From CALNBC01 sp040768925 (GTDB lineage Bacteria > Bacillota > Clostridia > Christensenellales > CALWSW01): a stretch of 64,000 bases of DNA. A model generated the notes under the pieces. It saw only the letters and a list, made by a program, of their open reading frames with translations. It was not told the origin of the DNA and did no database searches. A program made the position numbers and the translations under genes. The stretch lies in assembly GCA_040768925.1 (NCBI GenBank), contig JAXGLZ010000002.1, positions 794,350 to 858,349 on the forward strand, read 5' to 3'. Positions 34,874 to 43,346 of this stretch are shown here, one piece after another (position 1 is the stretch's first letter; every line of letters begins with the position of its first letter).

Positions 34874-34957
34874 TTGGGCATCTGTTTTTTACCTGTAACT
34901 TGCAATGCAAAGGCGGGTGTGCCTATACTCATATTACATAAGGAAACGGAGGACGAT

Positions 34958-35674
34958 ATGTATCGGATTGCGGTATGCGACGACGACGCCGCGGACCGCG
35001 GCGCAACGATCGGCGCGCTGGGCGGCTATTTCGAAGCGAAATCGCTTCCCTGCGAGTTTACGGAATTTTGTTCCGCGGAGGAGTTTCTTCACCCCTCGCG
35101 CGCATATTGCTTCGATATGGCCTTCTTCGACGTGGTGATGGGCGGCGCGGACGGGATCACCGCGGCAAAGCGCCTGCGCGCGGAGGACCCGCTCGTCATC
35201 ATCGTGTTTTTGTCAACCTATGCGGAATTCGTCTTTAACAGCTTTTCGGCGGAACCGCTGCATTATATCGTCAAACCCCTTTCCGAAGGGCCGCTCACGG
35301 CGCTGATGGACCGCGCCGTCGCAAAGGTCGACGCGCGGAAAAAGGACTGCTTTTCCGCCTCGTTCAACAGGAACACGTTTTGCCTGCCGCTTCAGGAGAT
35401 CATGTACTTCGAGAGCGAGAAGCGCGTCATCTGCGCGGCGGCCGCTTCCGGAAAGTACCGCTTTTACGGCAGGATGGACGACGTGGAGAAAAGGCTCTCC
35501 GGTTGCGGTTTTGCACGCTGCCACCAGAGCTACGTGGTGAACCTGCGCCATGTGAGAAAGGCGGACGAGGAAAAGGTGCTGCTTTGTGACGGAACTGTCC
35601 TGGCGATAAGCCGCAGCCGCGCTGCGGCGTTCAAAAAGACTTTTCAGAGGTACGTTTCCAGCCTTATCCATTGA
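34958..35674 (+). CDS. LytTR-family response regulator
   Basis: 238 residues; ACGGAGGACGAT precedes ATG 34958. The receiver domain begins YRIAVCDDDAADR with the acidic triad, has the phosphorylated Asp in MAFFDVVMGGADGI, the Ser/Thr switch in VFLSTYAEF and Lys in HYIVKPLSEG. The C-terminal LytTR DNA-binding domain (about 140-238) shows IMYFESEKRVICAAAASGKY, FARCHQSYVVNLRHV and VLAISRSRAAAFKKTF. AgrA-like regulators of this type bind direct-repeat sites. It is the likely partner of the sensor kinase at the other end of the element and the likely controller of the hydroxylase gene between them. Confidence 0.93.
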   Translation: MYRIAVCDDDAADRGATIGALGGYFEAKSLPCEFTEFCSAEEFLHPSRAYCFDMAFFDVVMGGADGITAAKRLRAEDPLVIIVFLSTYAEFVFNSFSAEPLHYIVKPLSEGPLTALMDRAVAKVDARKKDCFSASFNRNTFCLPLQEIMYFESEKRVICAAAASGKYRFYGRMDDVEKRLSGCGFARCHQSYVVNLRHVRKADEEKVLLCDGTVLAISRSRAAAFKKTFQRYVSSLIH

Positions 35675-35858
35675 ATGGAACGCAAAAAACGGCTCGCCCC
35701 GACCGGCGGGCTGTTCTTTATGTCATTTATGGACGGCAATCTGTAATATCGGGCCCTGTGAATCGCCGCAACTTACAAATAGAATATAGTTAGACGCATA
35801 TATTTTCGCGTCGGGACATGCGGCGGCGGCGCCGCGAACCGATTTGAGGAGGATCATA

Positions 35859-38639
35859 ATGGCCGAGATCAAACTGATCGTCAACAGTAAGGAAGTTTTT
35901 GCCCGCGACCCCGAACAGACGCTGCTCAGCTTTCTGCGCGACGGCTTGGGCCTTGTGGGCGCAAAGGACGGCTGCTCCCGCGGACAGTGCGGCGCCTGCA
36001 CCGTCATAATCGATAAAAAGGCCGTGCGCGCCTGCACGAGGAAGATGAAGCAGCTTGAGGGCGCCGTGGTCGAGACCGTCGAAGGCTTGGCGCAAAACGG
36101 CGAGCTGCATCCCCTGCAGCAGGCGTTCCTGTATTGCCACGCGTTCCAGTGCGGTTTCTGCACGCCCGGAATCATCATGGCGTCCAAAGCGCTGCTGGAC
36201 GCCGATCCCCATCCCACCGACGACCAGATCAAGCAGGCGATCAAGTTCAACATCTGCCGCTGCACCGGCTATAAGCAGGTCATCGACGCCGTCAGGCTGG
36301 CCATCGAGATAGCCGACGGCGCCACCAAGCTCGACGTATTCGACAACCGCGGCTGGGTCGGCGACAACCCCGTGGTCAAAAACGGCGTGGAGCGCGTCAT
36401 GGGTCAGCCCCTGTTCACCGACGACTTCCATATCGACAACTGCCTGCAGGGCCGTGTCGTTTTCCCGGCATACCCCCACGCGAAGATATTGTCCATCGAC
36501 TGCGCCGAAGCGCTCAAGCAGCCCGGCGTGGTCGCCATCGCCACGCACAAAGATATCCCCGGCAAGAAGTTCTTCTCTCAGGAGTTATTCCCCCAGCAGA
36601 TCCTCGCCATCGACAAGGTGCGCTTCATCGGCGACCCGATCGCCGTCGTGTATGCGGAATCCGCCCAGCAGGCATACGACGCGATGCCCTTCATCAAGGT
36701 CGAATATGAAGTGCTGCCCGTCATAGCCACGGCGGAACAGGGCTATGACCCCGAATCCTGCCGCGTACACGAGGAATACCCCAACAACTTCGCCAACCGC
36801 CATGTGCAAAAAGGCGACGTGGAGCGCGGGTTCGCCGCTTCGGACGTCATCGTCGAATCGGACGTCAGCGTGGGTACGCTGGAGCACGGCAGACTGGAGC
36901 TTGACGCCGCGCTGGCCGAACTGGACGAAAAGGGCAGGCTTGTGGTCTACGGCACCGGCCAGAACCCCTCCCACATGAGGCACGACATCTGCAAGGCCAT
37001 GAATCTGACCGAGGAGCAGATTCGCCTTGTCACCCGCCCCGCCGGCGGCGCGTTCGGCAAGCTGGAGGACCTTGTCTGCCACATTTTCGCCGCGCTGGGC
37101 ACGATGATGACCAAGCGCCCCGTCCGCGTCACCCTCACCCGCGACGAAGTCAACGCCTATACCACCAAGCGCCACGCGCTGAAGTTCCATTACAAGGTCG
37201 GCGCCGCGAAGGACGGCCGCATACTCGCCATGCAGACCTTCACACTTGGCGACACGGGCGCGTATTCCTCTTTGGGCGACTTCCTCAACTCCTGCACGGC
37301 GACCATGGGCTCCGGCCCGTATGAGGCGCCCAACGTCGACTTTAACTCCCACATGATGTTCACCAACAACCCGATCGCCGGCTGCTTCCGCGGATACGGC
37401 AGCACGCAGGTATCCGTCGCCGTTGAGACGGTGCTGGACCAGGTTGCGGAAAAGCTGAACCTATCGCCGTTTGAGCTGCGACGCGTCAACGGCTTGTCCA
37501 GCGGCAAGCAGACCCCCTCCGGCCAGATAATCGAATACAGCTGCGGCTTCCACGACACCATAAATGCCGTGCAGACGGCGTTTGAGAAAGACGGCCTGCC
37601 CGCGCCCTCCGCGCCGGGAAAGAAGGTCGGCTTCGGCGTCGCCGGCGGCTTTAAGAACATGGGCTTCGGCAACGGAATGGAGGACGGCGCCGGCTGTTCG
37701 ATCGACCTGCGCCCTGACGGCAAATTCCAGATGTATACCGGCGGCGTGGAGCTCGGCCAGGGCCACGACACCGTCGTCTGCCAGATCGCGGCCCAGACGC
37801 TGGGCGTGCCCTATAACGACGTGGACATCGGGCCTGTGGACGACGATTATTCGCCCTACGCAAAGGGCAGCACCAGCGCGTCCCGCATGACGTACTGCTC
37901 GGGCAACGCGGCGCGCACCTGCTCCATCATGTTTAAGGATAAGCTTCTGAAGACGGTCGGCGGGCTTGCGGGGGTGTCCCCCTCGGCCATAGACATGGGC
38001 AAAGAGGGCATTGTCGAACTAAAAGCCGATCAGCTGCTGATGACTTATGCCGAGGCGGCAAAGCTGATCGCGGACAACAACGCGTCCGTAAAACAAGAAT
38101 ATTACTATGTCGCCGGCGAATGCCACGCTCCCTGCGATGACAACAACAACATCGACATGGACATGATCAACCACCGCATACACATAGCGTACCTGTTCGC
38201 GGCGCAGGTCGCCGTTGTGGAAGTCGACGAGGAAACCGGCAAGGTGAAGGTGCTGCGGGTGTATGTCTCCAACGACTGCGGCCGCGCCATCAACCCCGCA
38301 ATGGTCGAAGGCCAGATCAACGGCAGCGTGGTTATGGGGATGGGCTACGCCCTGAGCGAAAAGTTCGAGATGGAAGACGGCTATATCAAGACGAAGGGAT
38401 ACAAGCAGCTCGGCCTGCCCACGTCCCTTGAGATGCCGGAGATCAAGGCCTTCCTCATCGAGGAGAACCATCCCTTCGGCCCGTACGGCGCCAAGGGCCT
38501 GGGCGAAATGGCGCTCAACCCCACTGCTCCGGCCATTCTCAACGCCATCTACAACGCCGTCGGCGTCCGCGTGACGTCGCTGCCCGTCGATCCGAAGAAG
38601 CTCGCCGCAGCGATCAAGGGCGACAAGATCTACCGCTGA
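35859..38639 (+). CDS. two-domain molybdenum hydroxylase (xanthine dehydrogenase / aldehyde oxidoreductase family)
   Basis: 926 residues; GAGGAGGATCATA precedes ATG 35859. Residues 1-160 bind two [2Fe-2S] clusters: Cys39, 44, 47 and 59 (GCSRGQCGAC...C), then Cys98 and 101 (CGFCTPG) and the NICRCTGY pair. Residues about 165-926 form the molybdopterin domain with RPAGGAFGKLED, GCFRGYGSTQ, ELGQGHDT and the catalytic Glu883 in GAKGLGEMAL. There is no FAD domain or FAD gene nearby, so layout and length resemble the Desulfovibrio aldehyde oxidoreductase. The substrate may be an aldehyde, purine or heteroaromatic compound. It is the metabolic cargo of the element. Confidence 0.9.
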   Translation: MAEIKLIVNSKEVFARDPEQTLLSFLRDGLGLVGAKDGCSRGQCGACTVIIDKKAVRACTRKMKQLEGAVVETVEGLAQNGELHPLQQAFLYCHAFQCGFCTPGIIMASKALLDADPHPTDDQIKQAIKFNICRCTGYKQVIDAVRLAIEIADGATKLDVFDNRGWVGDNPVVKNGVERVMGQPLFTDDFHIDNCLQGRVVFPAYPHAKILSIDCAEALKQPGVVAIATHKDIPGKKFFSQELFPQQILAIDKVRFIGDPIAVVYAESAQQAYDAMPFIKVEYEVLPVIATAEQGYDPESCRVHEEYPNNFANRHVQKGDVERGFAASDVIVESDVSVGTLEHGRLELDAALAELDEKGRLVVYGTGQNPSHMRHDICKAMNLTEEQIRLVTRPAGGAFGKLEDLVCHIFAALGTMMTKRPVRVTLTRDEVNAYTTKRHALKFHYKVGAAKDGRILAMQTFTLGDTGAYSSLGDFLNSCTATMGSGPYEAPNVDFNSHMMFTNNPIAGCFRGYGSTQVSVAVETVLDQVAEKLNLSPFELRRVNGLSSGKQTPSGQIIEYSCGFHDTINAVQTAFEKDGLPAPSAPGKKVGFGVAGGFKNMGFGNGMEDGAGCSIDLRPDGKFQMYTGGVELGQGHDTVVCQIAAQTLGVPYNDVDIGPVDDDYSPYAKGSTSASRMTYCSGNAARTCSIMFKDKLLKTVGGLAGVSPSAIDMGKEGIVELKADQLLMTYAEAAKLIADNNASVKQEYYYVAGECHAPCDDNNNIDMDMINHRIHIAYLFAAQVAVVEVDEETGKVKVLRVYVSNDCGRAINPAMVEGQINGSVVMGMGYALSEKFEMEDGYIKTKGYKQLGLPTSLEMPEIKAFLIEENHPFGPYGAKGLGEMALNPTAPAILNAIYNAVGVRVTSLPVDPKKLAAAIKGDKIYR

Positions 38640-38652
38640 GCCTGTGACGACA

Positions 38653-38685
38653 ATGCCCGCGCAGATGAGCCTGCGCGGGCATTTT
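38653..38685. terminator. bidirectional terminator between hydroxylase and sensor kinase genes
   Basis: ATGCCCGCGCAG, loop ATGAGC, then exact complement CTGCGCGGGCAT and TTT. It separates the two converging genes. Confidence 0.85.
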
Positions 38686-38688
38686 GAA

Positions 38689-39981
38689 TCATCCCTTCTT
38701 TTTCGGCGGGAAATTGTCCATGACGATCTCCAGCAAAAACACTCCGTCTGCGGCGGAAAGCGTCTTTCTGCCGCCATAGCGCGAGGCGATGGAATCCATG
38801 CTTACAAGCCCGATCCCGCGCGGCCGGTCACGCATATCCTTGGTGGAGGCGATGTGGTTGCGCACGATTTTCGGCAAGTCCGCAATGGTGTTGGTTATTT
38901 TGACGACAAACAGGCCCTGCGCGGTCAGCAGGGAAAAACGGATCGCCTTTTGACCGTCCCCGGCGATCTGGTTGCACGCTTCGAAGGCGTTGTTCAGCCC
39001 GTTGAAAAGGAGAGCGGCAAGATCAATGTCCCTGATCGCGACTTTTTCGCCGATGCGGCAATCGGCAGAAAAGTCGATGCCCGACTCCCTTGCCCTGGCG
39101 GCAAAATCCACCAACACGGCATCAATGAGCGGGTCGCTGCAAAAGCCGGAAGGCGCGTTCTCGTCGCAAAGGCGAACCTGCTCCTCAAGAAGCTGCGCCG
39201 CGCGCCCGGTTTCGCCGCCGGAAAGCAGCGAATCCAGCGCGGCGAGGTAATGCTTGTAATCGTGCTGGATTATGCGCATCTGGCGCTGGCTCTCCATAAG
39301 GGTGGAGAGCTGCTGCTTGAACAGATCGCGCTGAAGGAATACCGAATCCAGCTGCTGCCGCCGCACGATGGATTTCTTCCCCGCTGCGAACATCAGTATG
39401 ATCGCCACGATCGAGCAAAGCGAAACGACGGCGGTGATCAGCGGCAGGCCGTGTATAACGGTCGTTTCGCCGACGATGCGGACCGACGGGCAGCAGAGCA
39501 CCGAAACGGCGTAGATCAGCGTGCAGCGCACAAAGCAGCGCACATAGCGCTCCTCGTCAAAGGGCATGATGGTGATGCTGCGCAGGCGCATGAAATACAT
39601 GAATACTGTCCACAGAGCGGCGATCGCGGCAGACACCGCCGCGGCGGCCGCATCGGGAGGAAGCCGGGTCAGCGAACGGGCGGCGAGCTCGCCGGACAGT
39701 ATCGAAACGGAGATGACCGCAGCCTGAATGAACAGGTTATACAGCTTGCAGAAAAGCTTTTCCCTGTATCCGGACAGGACAACGGGGATGAACAGCGCCG
39801 CGGCGGCAAACGCCTCTGCCGCCCGGATCGGGCCTTTGGGCAGCAAAAAGAAAACGTACACGAAGACGGCCGTCATGCCTCCCTGTATCAGCAGGGTCGA
39901 ACGATTTTTGGCAGTGAGATAGAATTGTATCTGCAAAGGGGCCAGAAACCCGTGTATCAGAGCGCATAAAAGATGGTACAT
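38689..39981 (-). CDS. AgrC-like GHKL sensor histidine kinase
   Basis: 430 residues. The start ATG 39981 (MYHLLCALIHGF) is chosen because GGGAGGGCGTG precedes it; ATGs at 40017-40023 have no ribosome site. The first 215 residues hold about six hydrophobic helices, then a dimerisation helix with the phospho-acceptor in RIIQHDYKHYLAAL, and an HATPase_c domain of GHKL type with N-box LLFNGLNNAFEAC and RGIGLVSMDSIA. No AgrB, AgrD or pheromone gene is adjacent, so the signal is unknown. It converges on the hydroxylase gene, far from its likely partner regulator. Confidence 0.9.
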   Translation of the reverse strand: MYHLLCALIHGFLAPLQIQFYLTAKNRSTLLIQGGMTAVFVYVFFLLPKGPIRAAEAFAAAALFIPVVLSGYREKLFCKLYNLFIQAAVISVSILSGELAARSLTRLPPDAAAAAVSAAIAALWTVFMYFMRLRSITIMPFDEERYVRCFVRCTLIYAVSVLCCPSVRIVGETTVIHGLPLITAVVSLCSIVAIILMFAAGKKSIVRRQQLDSVFLQRDLFKQQLSTLMESQRQMRIIQHDYKHYLAALDSLLSGGETGRAAQLLEEQVRLCDENAPSGFCSDPLIDAVLVDFAARARESGIDFSADCRIGEKVAIRDIDLAALLFNGLNNAFEACNQIAGDGQKAIRFSLLTAQGLFVVKITNTIADLPKIVRNHIASTKDMRDRPRGIGLVSMDSIASRYGGRKTLSAADGVFLLEIVMDNFPPKKKG

Positions 39982-40366
39982 CACGCCCTCCCGGCGGCGA
40001 AGGAGAAAAGTTTTCATCATCATAATACCACATTGTGAAGGAGATGTTAACCGATCGCCGCCACACCGGCGGCTGTCCGTTCCGATCCGTCTTTTCAGCC
40101 AAAAAAGAAAGCCCCGCCGTCAGGAACTGCGGTGGCGGCGGCTTTCGCTTTGAAGGCGGCGCACAAAAGTTAGTAAGCACAAATATCAGGTTCAATACGG
40201 GAGCGGCATTACTGAATGTTCCTCATCCTGTCGCGAAAGAAGATCAGGAGGTCATGCCGTGCGTTACTATCATTGTTCTATCCGGCTTTCTGCGGCAAAC
40301 GCCCTATTGGATTTAACACCTTAAAAGAGAAGTTTCGAACACATATTCCCTTATGGCACATAAAGG
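39982..40366. other. right end of the integrative element without a supported gene
   Basis: 385 bp. It contains the sensor-kinase promoter region, a minus-strand terminator at 40101-40146 and the right attP arm at 40341-40366. No ORF with a family resemblance was found. Confidence 0.5.
40101..40146 (-). terminator. minus-strand terminator inside the right end of the element
   Basis: GAAAGCC and GGCTTTC with inner GCCG/CGGC pairs enclose a long loop; six T residues follow on the minus strand. It would shield the sensor kinase from leftward transcription entering from the host side. Confidence 0.65.
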
Positions 40367-40368
40367 GT
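40341..40368. other. attR: right junction of the integrative element
   Basis: Element arm ACATATTCCCTTATGGCACA-TAAAGG, then the GT dinucleotide (40367-40368), then host gene TTTCTACGCGCCCCAG. Same crossover dinucleotide as at attL. Confidence 0.85.
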
Positions 40369-41245
40369 TTTCTACGCGCCCCAGTACGTGGCTATGGAGC
40401 TGGGCTACTTCGAGGAAGAAGGACTGGCGATCGATCTGGTCAACGGCGGCGGCTCGGATAAATCCATGACCGCCGTACTCTCGGGCGACGCGGACCTCGG
40501 CCTGATGGGGCCGGAAACCGTCGTCTACGTCTATAATCAGGGCAAGGAAAACCACCCGGTCATCATCGGGCAGCTTACCCAGTGCGACGGCTCGTTCCTG
40601 GTCAGCAAGGTGAAAAGCGACAACTTTACCTGGGACGACGTGCGCGGCAAGACCATTATCGGCGGCAGGCCGGGCGGCATGCCGAACATGACCCTTGAGT
40701 ACGTCCTCAAACAGAAGGGCATCATCCCCGGAGTGGATGTCAACGTGCGTACGGACATCCAGTTCAACCTTATGGCCGGCGCCTTCGAAGGCAGCGACGC
40801 CGAATACGTAGCGCTTTTTGAACCCACGGCGAGCATGTGCGAGCTCCAGGGCGTGGGTTACGTTGTCGCTTCCGTGGGTGCGGAAAGCGGAAAAGTGCCG
40901 TATACCGCGTATATCGTCGACCCCGCAAGGCTGGAGAAAAACAGGGATGTTTACGAAGCCTACATGCGCGCGATCTACAAGGCCCAAAAATGGGTGCAGG
41001 AGCATACCCCCGCGGAAATCGCGGAAGTCATCGCGCCCCAATTCGCCGATTCCGACATTCCCCTTCTGACCAAGGTTGCGGAACGGTATCAATCCATCAA
41101 CGCCTGGAAGACCGACCCCATCATGACCGAGGAGGATTTCAACCGGCTGCAGGACGTCATCGACGACGCGGGCGAGCTGACGGCAAGGATCGATCATACC
41201 GCGGTCGTGGACAATTCCATCGCCGAAAAAATCGTGGGGAAATAA
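40369..41245 (+). pseudogene. 3' fragment of the interrupted ABC substrate-binding lipoprotein gene
   Basis: 292 codons continuing the frame of 32468-32583. The fused protein would have 330 residues and match the NMT1/THI5-like or SsuA/TauA type of binding protein: VFYAPQYVAMELGYFEEEGL, then IDLVNGGGSDKSMTAVLSGD, ADLGLMGPETVVYVYNQGKE and GRPGGMPNMTLEYVLKQKGI. The ligand class includes pyrimidine precursors of thiamine, sulfonates and nitrate. No permease or ATPase gene for it is adjacent. A GTG at 40388 could start a truncated protein without a signal peptide, unlikely to be functional. Confidence 0.9.
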
Positions 41246-41290
41246 GCCTTCCGCCGGATCGGGCGTCCCCCTATGGTCTTCGCGGCAAAA

Positions 41291-41325
41291 AAAGACCGCC
41301 CCCGAATGTGGAGCGGTCTTTTTAT
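41291..41325. terminator. bidirectional intrinsic terminator
   Basis: AAAGACCGC and GCGGTCTTT pair around a 13-nt loop; T residues follow on the plus strand and a seven-base A-run precedes on the left for the minus strand. It separates the binding-protein gene from the converging lipoprotein gene. Confidence 0.8.
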
Positions 41326-41348
41326 CCGGATACCCGATCGCTTCGCGA

Positions 41349-41753
41349 TCAATAACCCATATCGAGGTACCACTTGCCGTCAATCTTGACGCAGGGCACG
41401 TCGGACGTATCCTGATCCACCTCTGTGCCGGACTTGACGGTGGCGTTGACGGTCGCCGTATCGCCGTCGACCTGAACGCTGTTGATCGTGAGCTCGAACT
41501 TGGAGCCGCTTTCAAAGCCCATCATCTCGGCAAGACCTGCGGCGTCCGTACTGCCGTAAAGGGCCAGCATAGCCTTCATGGTTTCCTGAACATCGGGCGT
41601 CATGCACTCGATCACGCCGTTGATGTTGCCGCTGTTGATGGAATCGACGAACTTCTTGACCACGCCTTCGGGGCTGCCCTGGCTGGAGCCGCAGCCGGTG
41701 AGCGCGAGGGTCAGCATCAGGACCGCCAGCATTATAGAAACCCTTTTTTTCAC
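41349..41753 (-). CDS. small lipoprotein with a NTF2-like/DUF4878-type fold
   Basis: 134 residues from a GTG at 41753 preceded by GGAGGAAGAAAAA. A signal peptide ends in lipobox LALTGC. The mature part, SPEGVVKKFVDSINSGNING, then FELTINSVQVDGDTATVNAT and VPCVKIDGKWYLDMGY, has the one-helix-then-strands layout and closing DGKWY of DUF4878/SnoaL-like lipoproteins. Function unknown. It stands alone. Confidence 0.75.
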   Translation of the reverse strand: MKKRVSIMLAVLMLTLALTGCGSSQGSPEGVVKKFVDSINSGNINGVIECMTPDVQETMKAMLALYGSTDAAGLAEMMGFESGSKFELTINSVQVDGDTATVNATVKSGTEVDQDTSDVPCVKIDGKWYLDMGY

Positions 41754-41982
41754 TTTTTCTTCCTCCATGTCTTTGAAATACTCGAATTGTTTTGCAGCGC
41801 AAGAACACATCCAAAGCATTGCGGGCGGCCCGACTTGCCCGAAACGAAATGGAATGTCTTCACAATATATATAATAACTGAGGGCTTAAAAAATATCAAC
41901 CGCCATAATTGGATCGCTTCCTACAAAAATCCCCTAAATAGGACGTTTTTCACCTATTTCGCTGTATCCGTCATCCAATTTG

Positions 41983-42260
41983 GTTAGCCGCAGCGGCGCA
42001 ATCCGAACCCGCCTTGCATGGCGCAGGATTTGCGTCTGGCTGCGTTGTCCTTCTGGGCGGGCGGCAAGCCCGCCGCCGCCGCCTTGCCTTGCCGGCCACA
42101 AAAATCCGCTCCCGCAAGATCGAAGGTTTTTGAGGCTGGGGCCGTTCCGGGGCAAGGCGGCGGCACGCGGGGAAGGCCGGGGCCTTTCGAGGGCCGGCAA
42201 CACGGCACCGGGGCGGACCACGGCCTCAAAAACGGGCTCGGATGATCCCGCTTTGGCTAA
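41983..42260. repeat. MITE-like repeat, copy B
   Basis: 278 bp, aligned along its length with the reverse complement of 15024-15298. Shared blocks include AATCCGAACCCGCCTTG at the left, AAAATCCGCTCCCGCAAGAT, TTTTTGAGGC in the middle and GGCCTCAAAAACGGGCTCGG at the right. The right terminal repeat is CGGATGATCCCGCTTTGGCT; the left end is more diverged. No coding capacity. It sits between a lipoprotein gene and ecfA1. Confidence 0.75.
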
Positions 42261-42521
42261 GGCCGGGGCGGTATGATCCGGCGCCTTTGAAACAGCGTTT
42301 TCGCCGCGCGGTTTTTGATCTGTTCGCGAAGGGAAAATCCCGCGGGTTTTACCCTGCCGCCCCGGCTGCCGGCGCATTCGCCCGAACGCCCCGGCCCTTG
42401 CGCTTTGGGCCTTTATGGTGTATTCTCATAAAGATAGCGCGCCGGCGGAAACTTGAGTTTGACCGCCGCGCGCGGCGCGTGAGTTTTTGTGCGGTTTTCC
42501 GCATGCCGCCAGGGAGCGAAG
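42261..42521. other. upstream region of the ECF operon
   Basis: About 260 bp, GC-rich, with no recognised riboswitch, promoter or gene. An ECF-associated vitamin riboswitch was looked for and not found. Confidence 0.4.
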
Positions 42522-43346
42522 ATGATCGATTATCAGGGCGTTTGCTACGCCTATTCCGGGGACGACGCGGTGCTCCGCGACGTTACCGAACACGTTAAAA
42601 AGGGCGAGTTCGTCGCCGTGATCGGCCACAACGGCTCGGGAAAATCCACCCTTGCCAAGCTGACCAACGCCCTTTTTGTGCCTTCCGCCGGAAAGGTTAT
42701 CGTCGGCGGGCTGGATACGTCGGACAAAAAAAACGTCCTTTCCGTGCGCCAGAAGGCCGGGATGGTCTTTCAGAATCCGGACAATCAGATGGTCACCACC
42801 ATCGTGGAGGAGGACGTTGCCTTCGGGCCGGAAAACCTGGGGATCGAGCCCGCGGAAATCCGAAGGCGGGTGGACGAGGCCCTTGCTTCCGTCCGCATGG
42901 GGAACTGCGCGCAGAACGCGCCGAACACCCTTTCCGGCGGCCAGAAGCAGCGCGTCGCCATCGCGGGGATCCTGGCCATGCTGCCCGAGGTCATCATACT
43001 GGACGAACCCACCGCCATGCTGGACCCCGCCGGCAGGAAGGACGTTTTTGACACCGTCCGCCGACTGAACAGGGAGCGGGGCATCACCGTGCTGTTTATA
43101 ACCCATTTTATGGAAGAAGCGGCGAACGCAGACCGGGTTCTTGTGATCAGCGACGGGGAGATCGTGATGAACGGCGCCCCGGCGGAGGTTTTTCGGGAAG
43201 AAGCCCGGCTCGGCGGGCTCGGGCTGGCGCTGCCCGTGCCTGTCTGGCTGACGCACAGGCTGAAAGAGGCGGGGCTGCCCGTCAACGACGCCATAACGGA
43301 CGAGGAGATCGCGGACGAATTATGCCGATTGTACTTGAACACCTGA
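42522..43346 (+). CDS. ecfA1: ECF transporter ATPase EcfA1
   Basis: Energy-coupling factor ATPase, 274 residues. GGGAGCGAAG precedes ATG 42522. Walker A GHNGSGKST, Q-loop MVFQNPDNQMVTTIVEEDVA (typical EcfA1), signature TLSGGQKQRVAIAG and Walker B VIILDEPTAMLDP. With EcfA2 and EcfT it forms the shared module for vitamin or metal uptake through separately encoded S components. No S-component gene is adjacent, so this is a group II system. Confidence 0.95.
   Translation: MIDYQGVCYAYSGDDAVLRDVTEHVKKGEFVAVIGHNGSGKSTLAKLTNALFVPSAGKVIVGGLDTSDKKNVLSVRQKAGMVFQNPDNQMVTTIVEEDVAFGPENLGIEPAEIRRRVDEALASVRMGNCAQNAPNTLSGGQKQRVAIAGILAMLPEVIILDEPTAMLDPAGRKDVFDTVRRLNRERGITVLFITHFMEEAANADRVLVISDGEIVMNGAPAEVFREEARLGGLGLALPVPVWLTHRLKEAGLPVNDAITDEEIADELCRLYLNT

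Larger units (their letters stand above)
34507..34957. other. control region between the recombinase and the response regulator
   Basis: About 450 bp. At 34545-34574 a minus-strand terminator (GGCGGAA/TTCCGCC with six T residues) insulates the recombinase genes. At 34848-34873 a perfect 11-bp stem CCGTCAAAAGC/GCTTTTGACGG with a 4-nt loop is followed 9 bp later by a T-run on the plus strand, 85 bp before the regulator start. An ORF across 34542-34898 has no family resemblance and is not called. Confidence 0.5.
32584..40368. mobile_element. 7.8-kb serine-recombinase integrative element carrying a Mo-hydroxylase and a LytTR two-component system
   Basis: Limits come from the interrupted binding-protein gene: 32583 rejoins in frame to 40369, leaving 7785 bp with one copy of the GT crossover dinucleotide. 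Contents in order: large serine recombinase (minus) at the left end, a 60-residue ORF (minus), LytTR response regulator (plus), molybdenum hydroxylase (plus), GHKL sensor kinase (minus). No conjugation, relaxase, replication or phage structural gene is present, so it is not self-transmissible. It resembles recombinase-mobilised islands inserted in protein-coding genes. I do not recognise this combination of cargo. Confidence 0.88.

Noticed and set aside
34542..34898. 118-residue plus-strand frame in the control region of the element
   Set aside because: Overlaps two hairpins and has no family resemblance.
40388..41245. A stand-alone 285-residue binding protein from GTG 40388
   Set aside because: No ribosome site and no signal peptide; it is the 3' part of the split gene.
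42261..42521. Vitamin riboswitch before ecfA1
   Set aside because: No recognisable thiamine, FMN or cobalamin riboswitch core.
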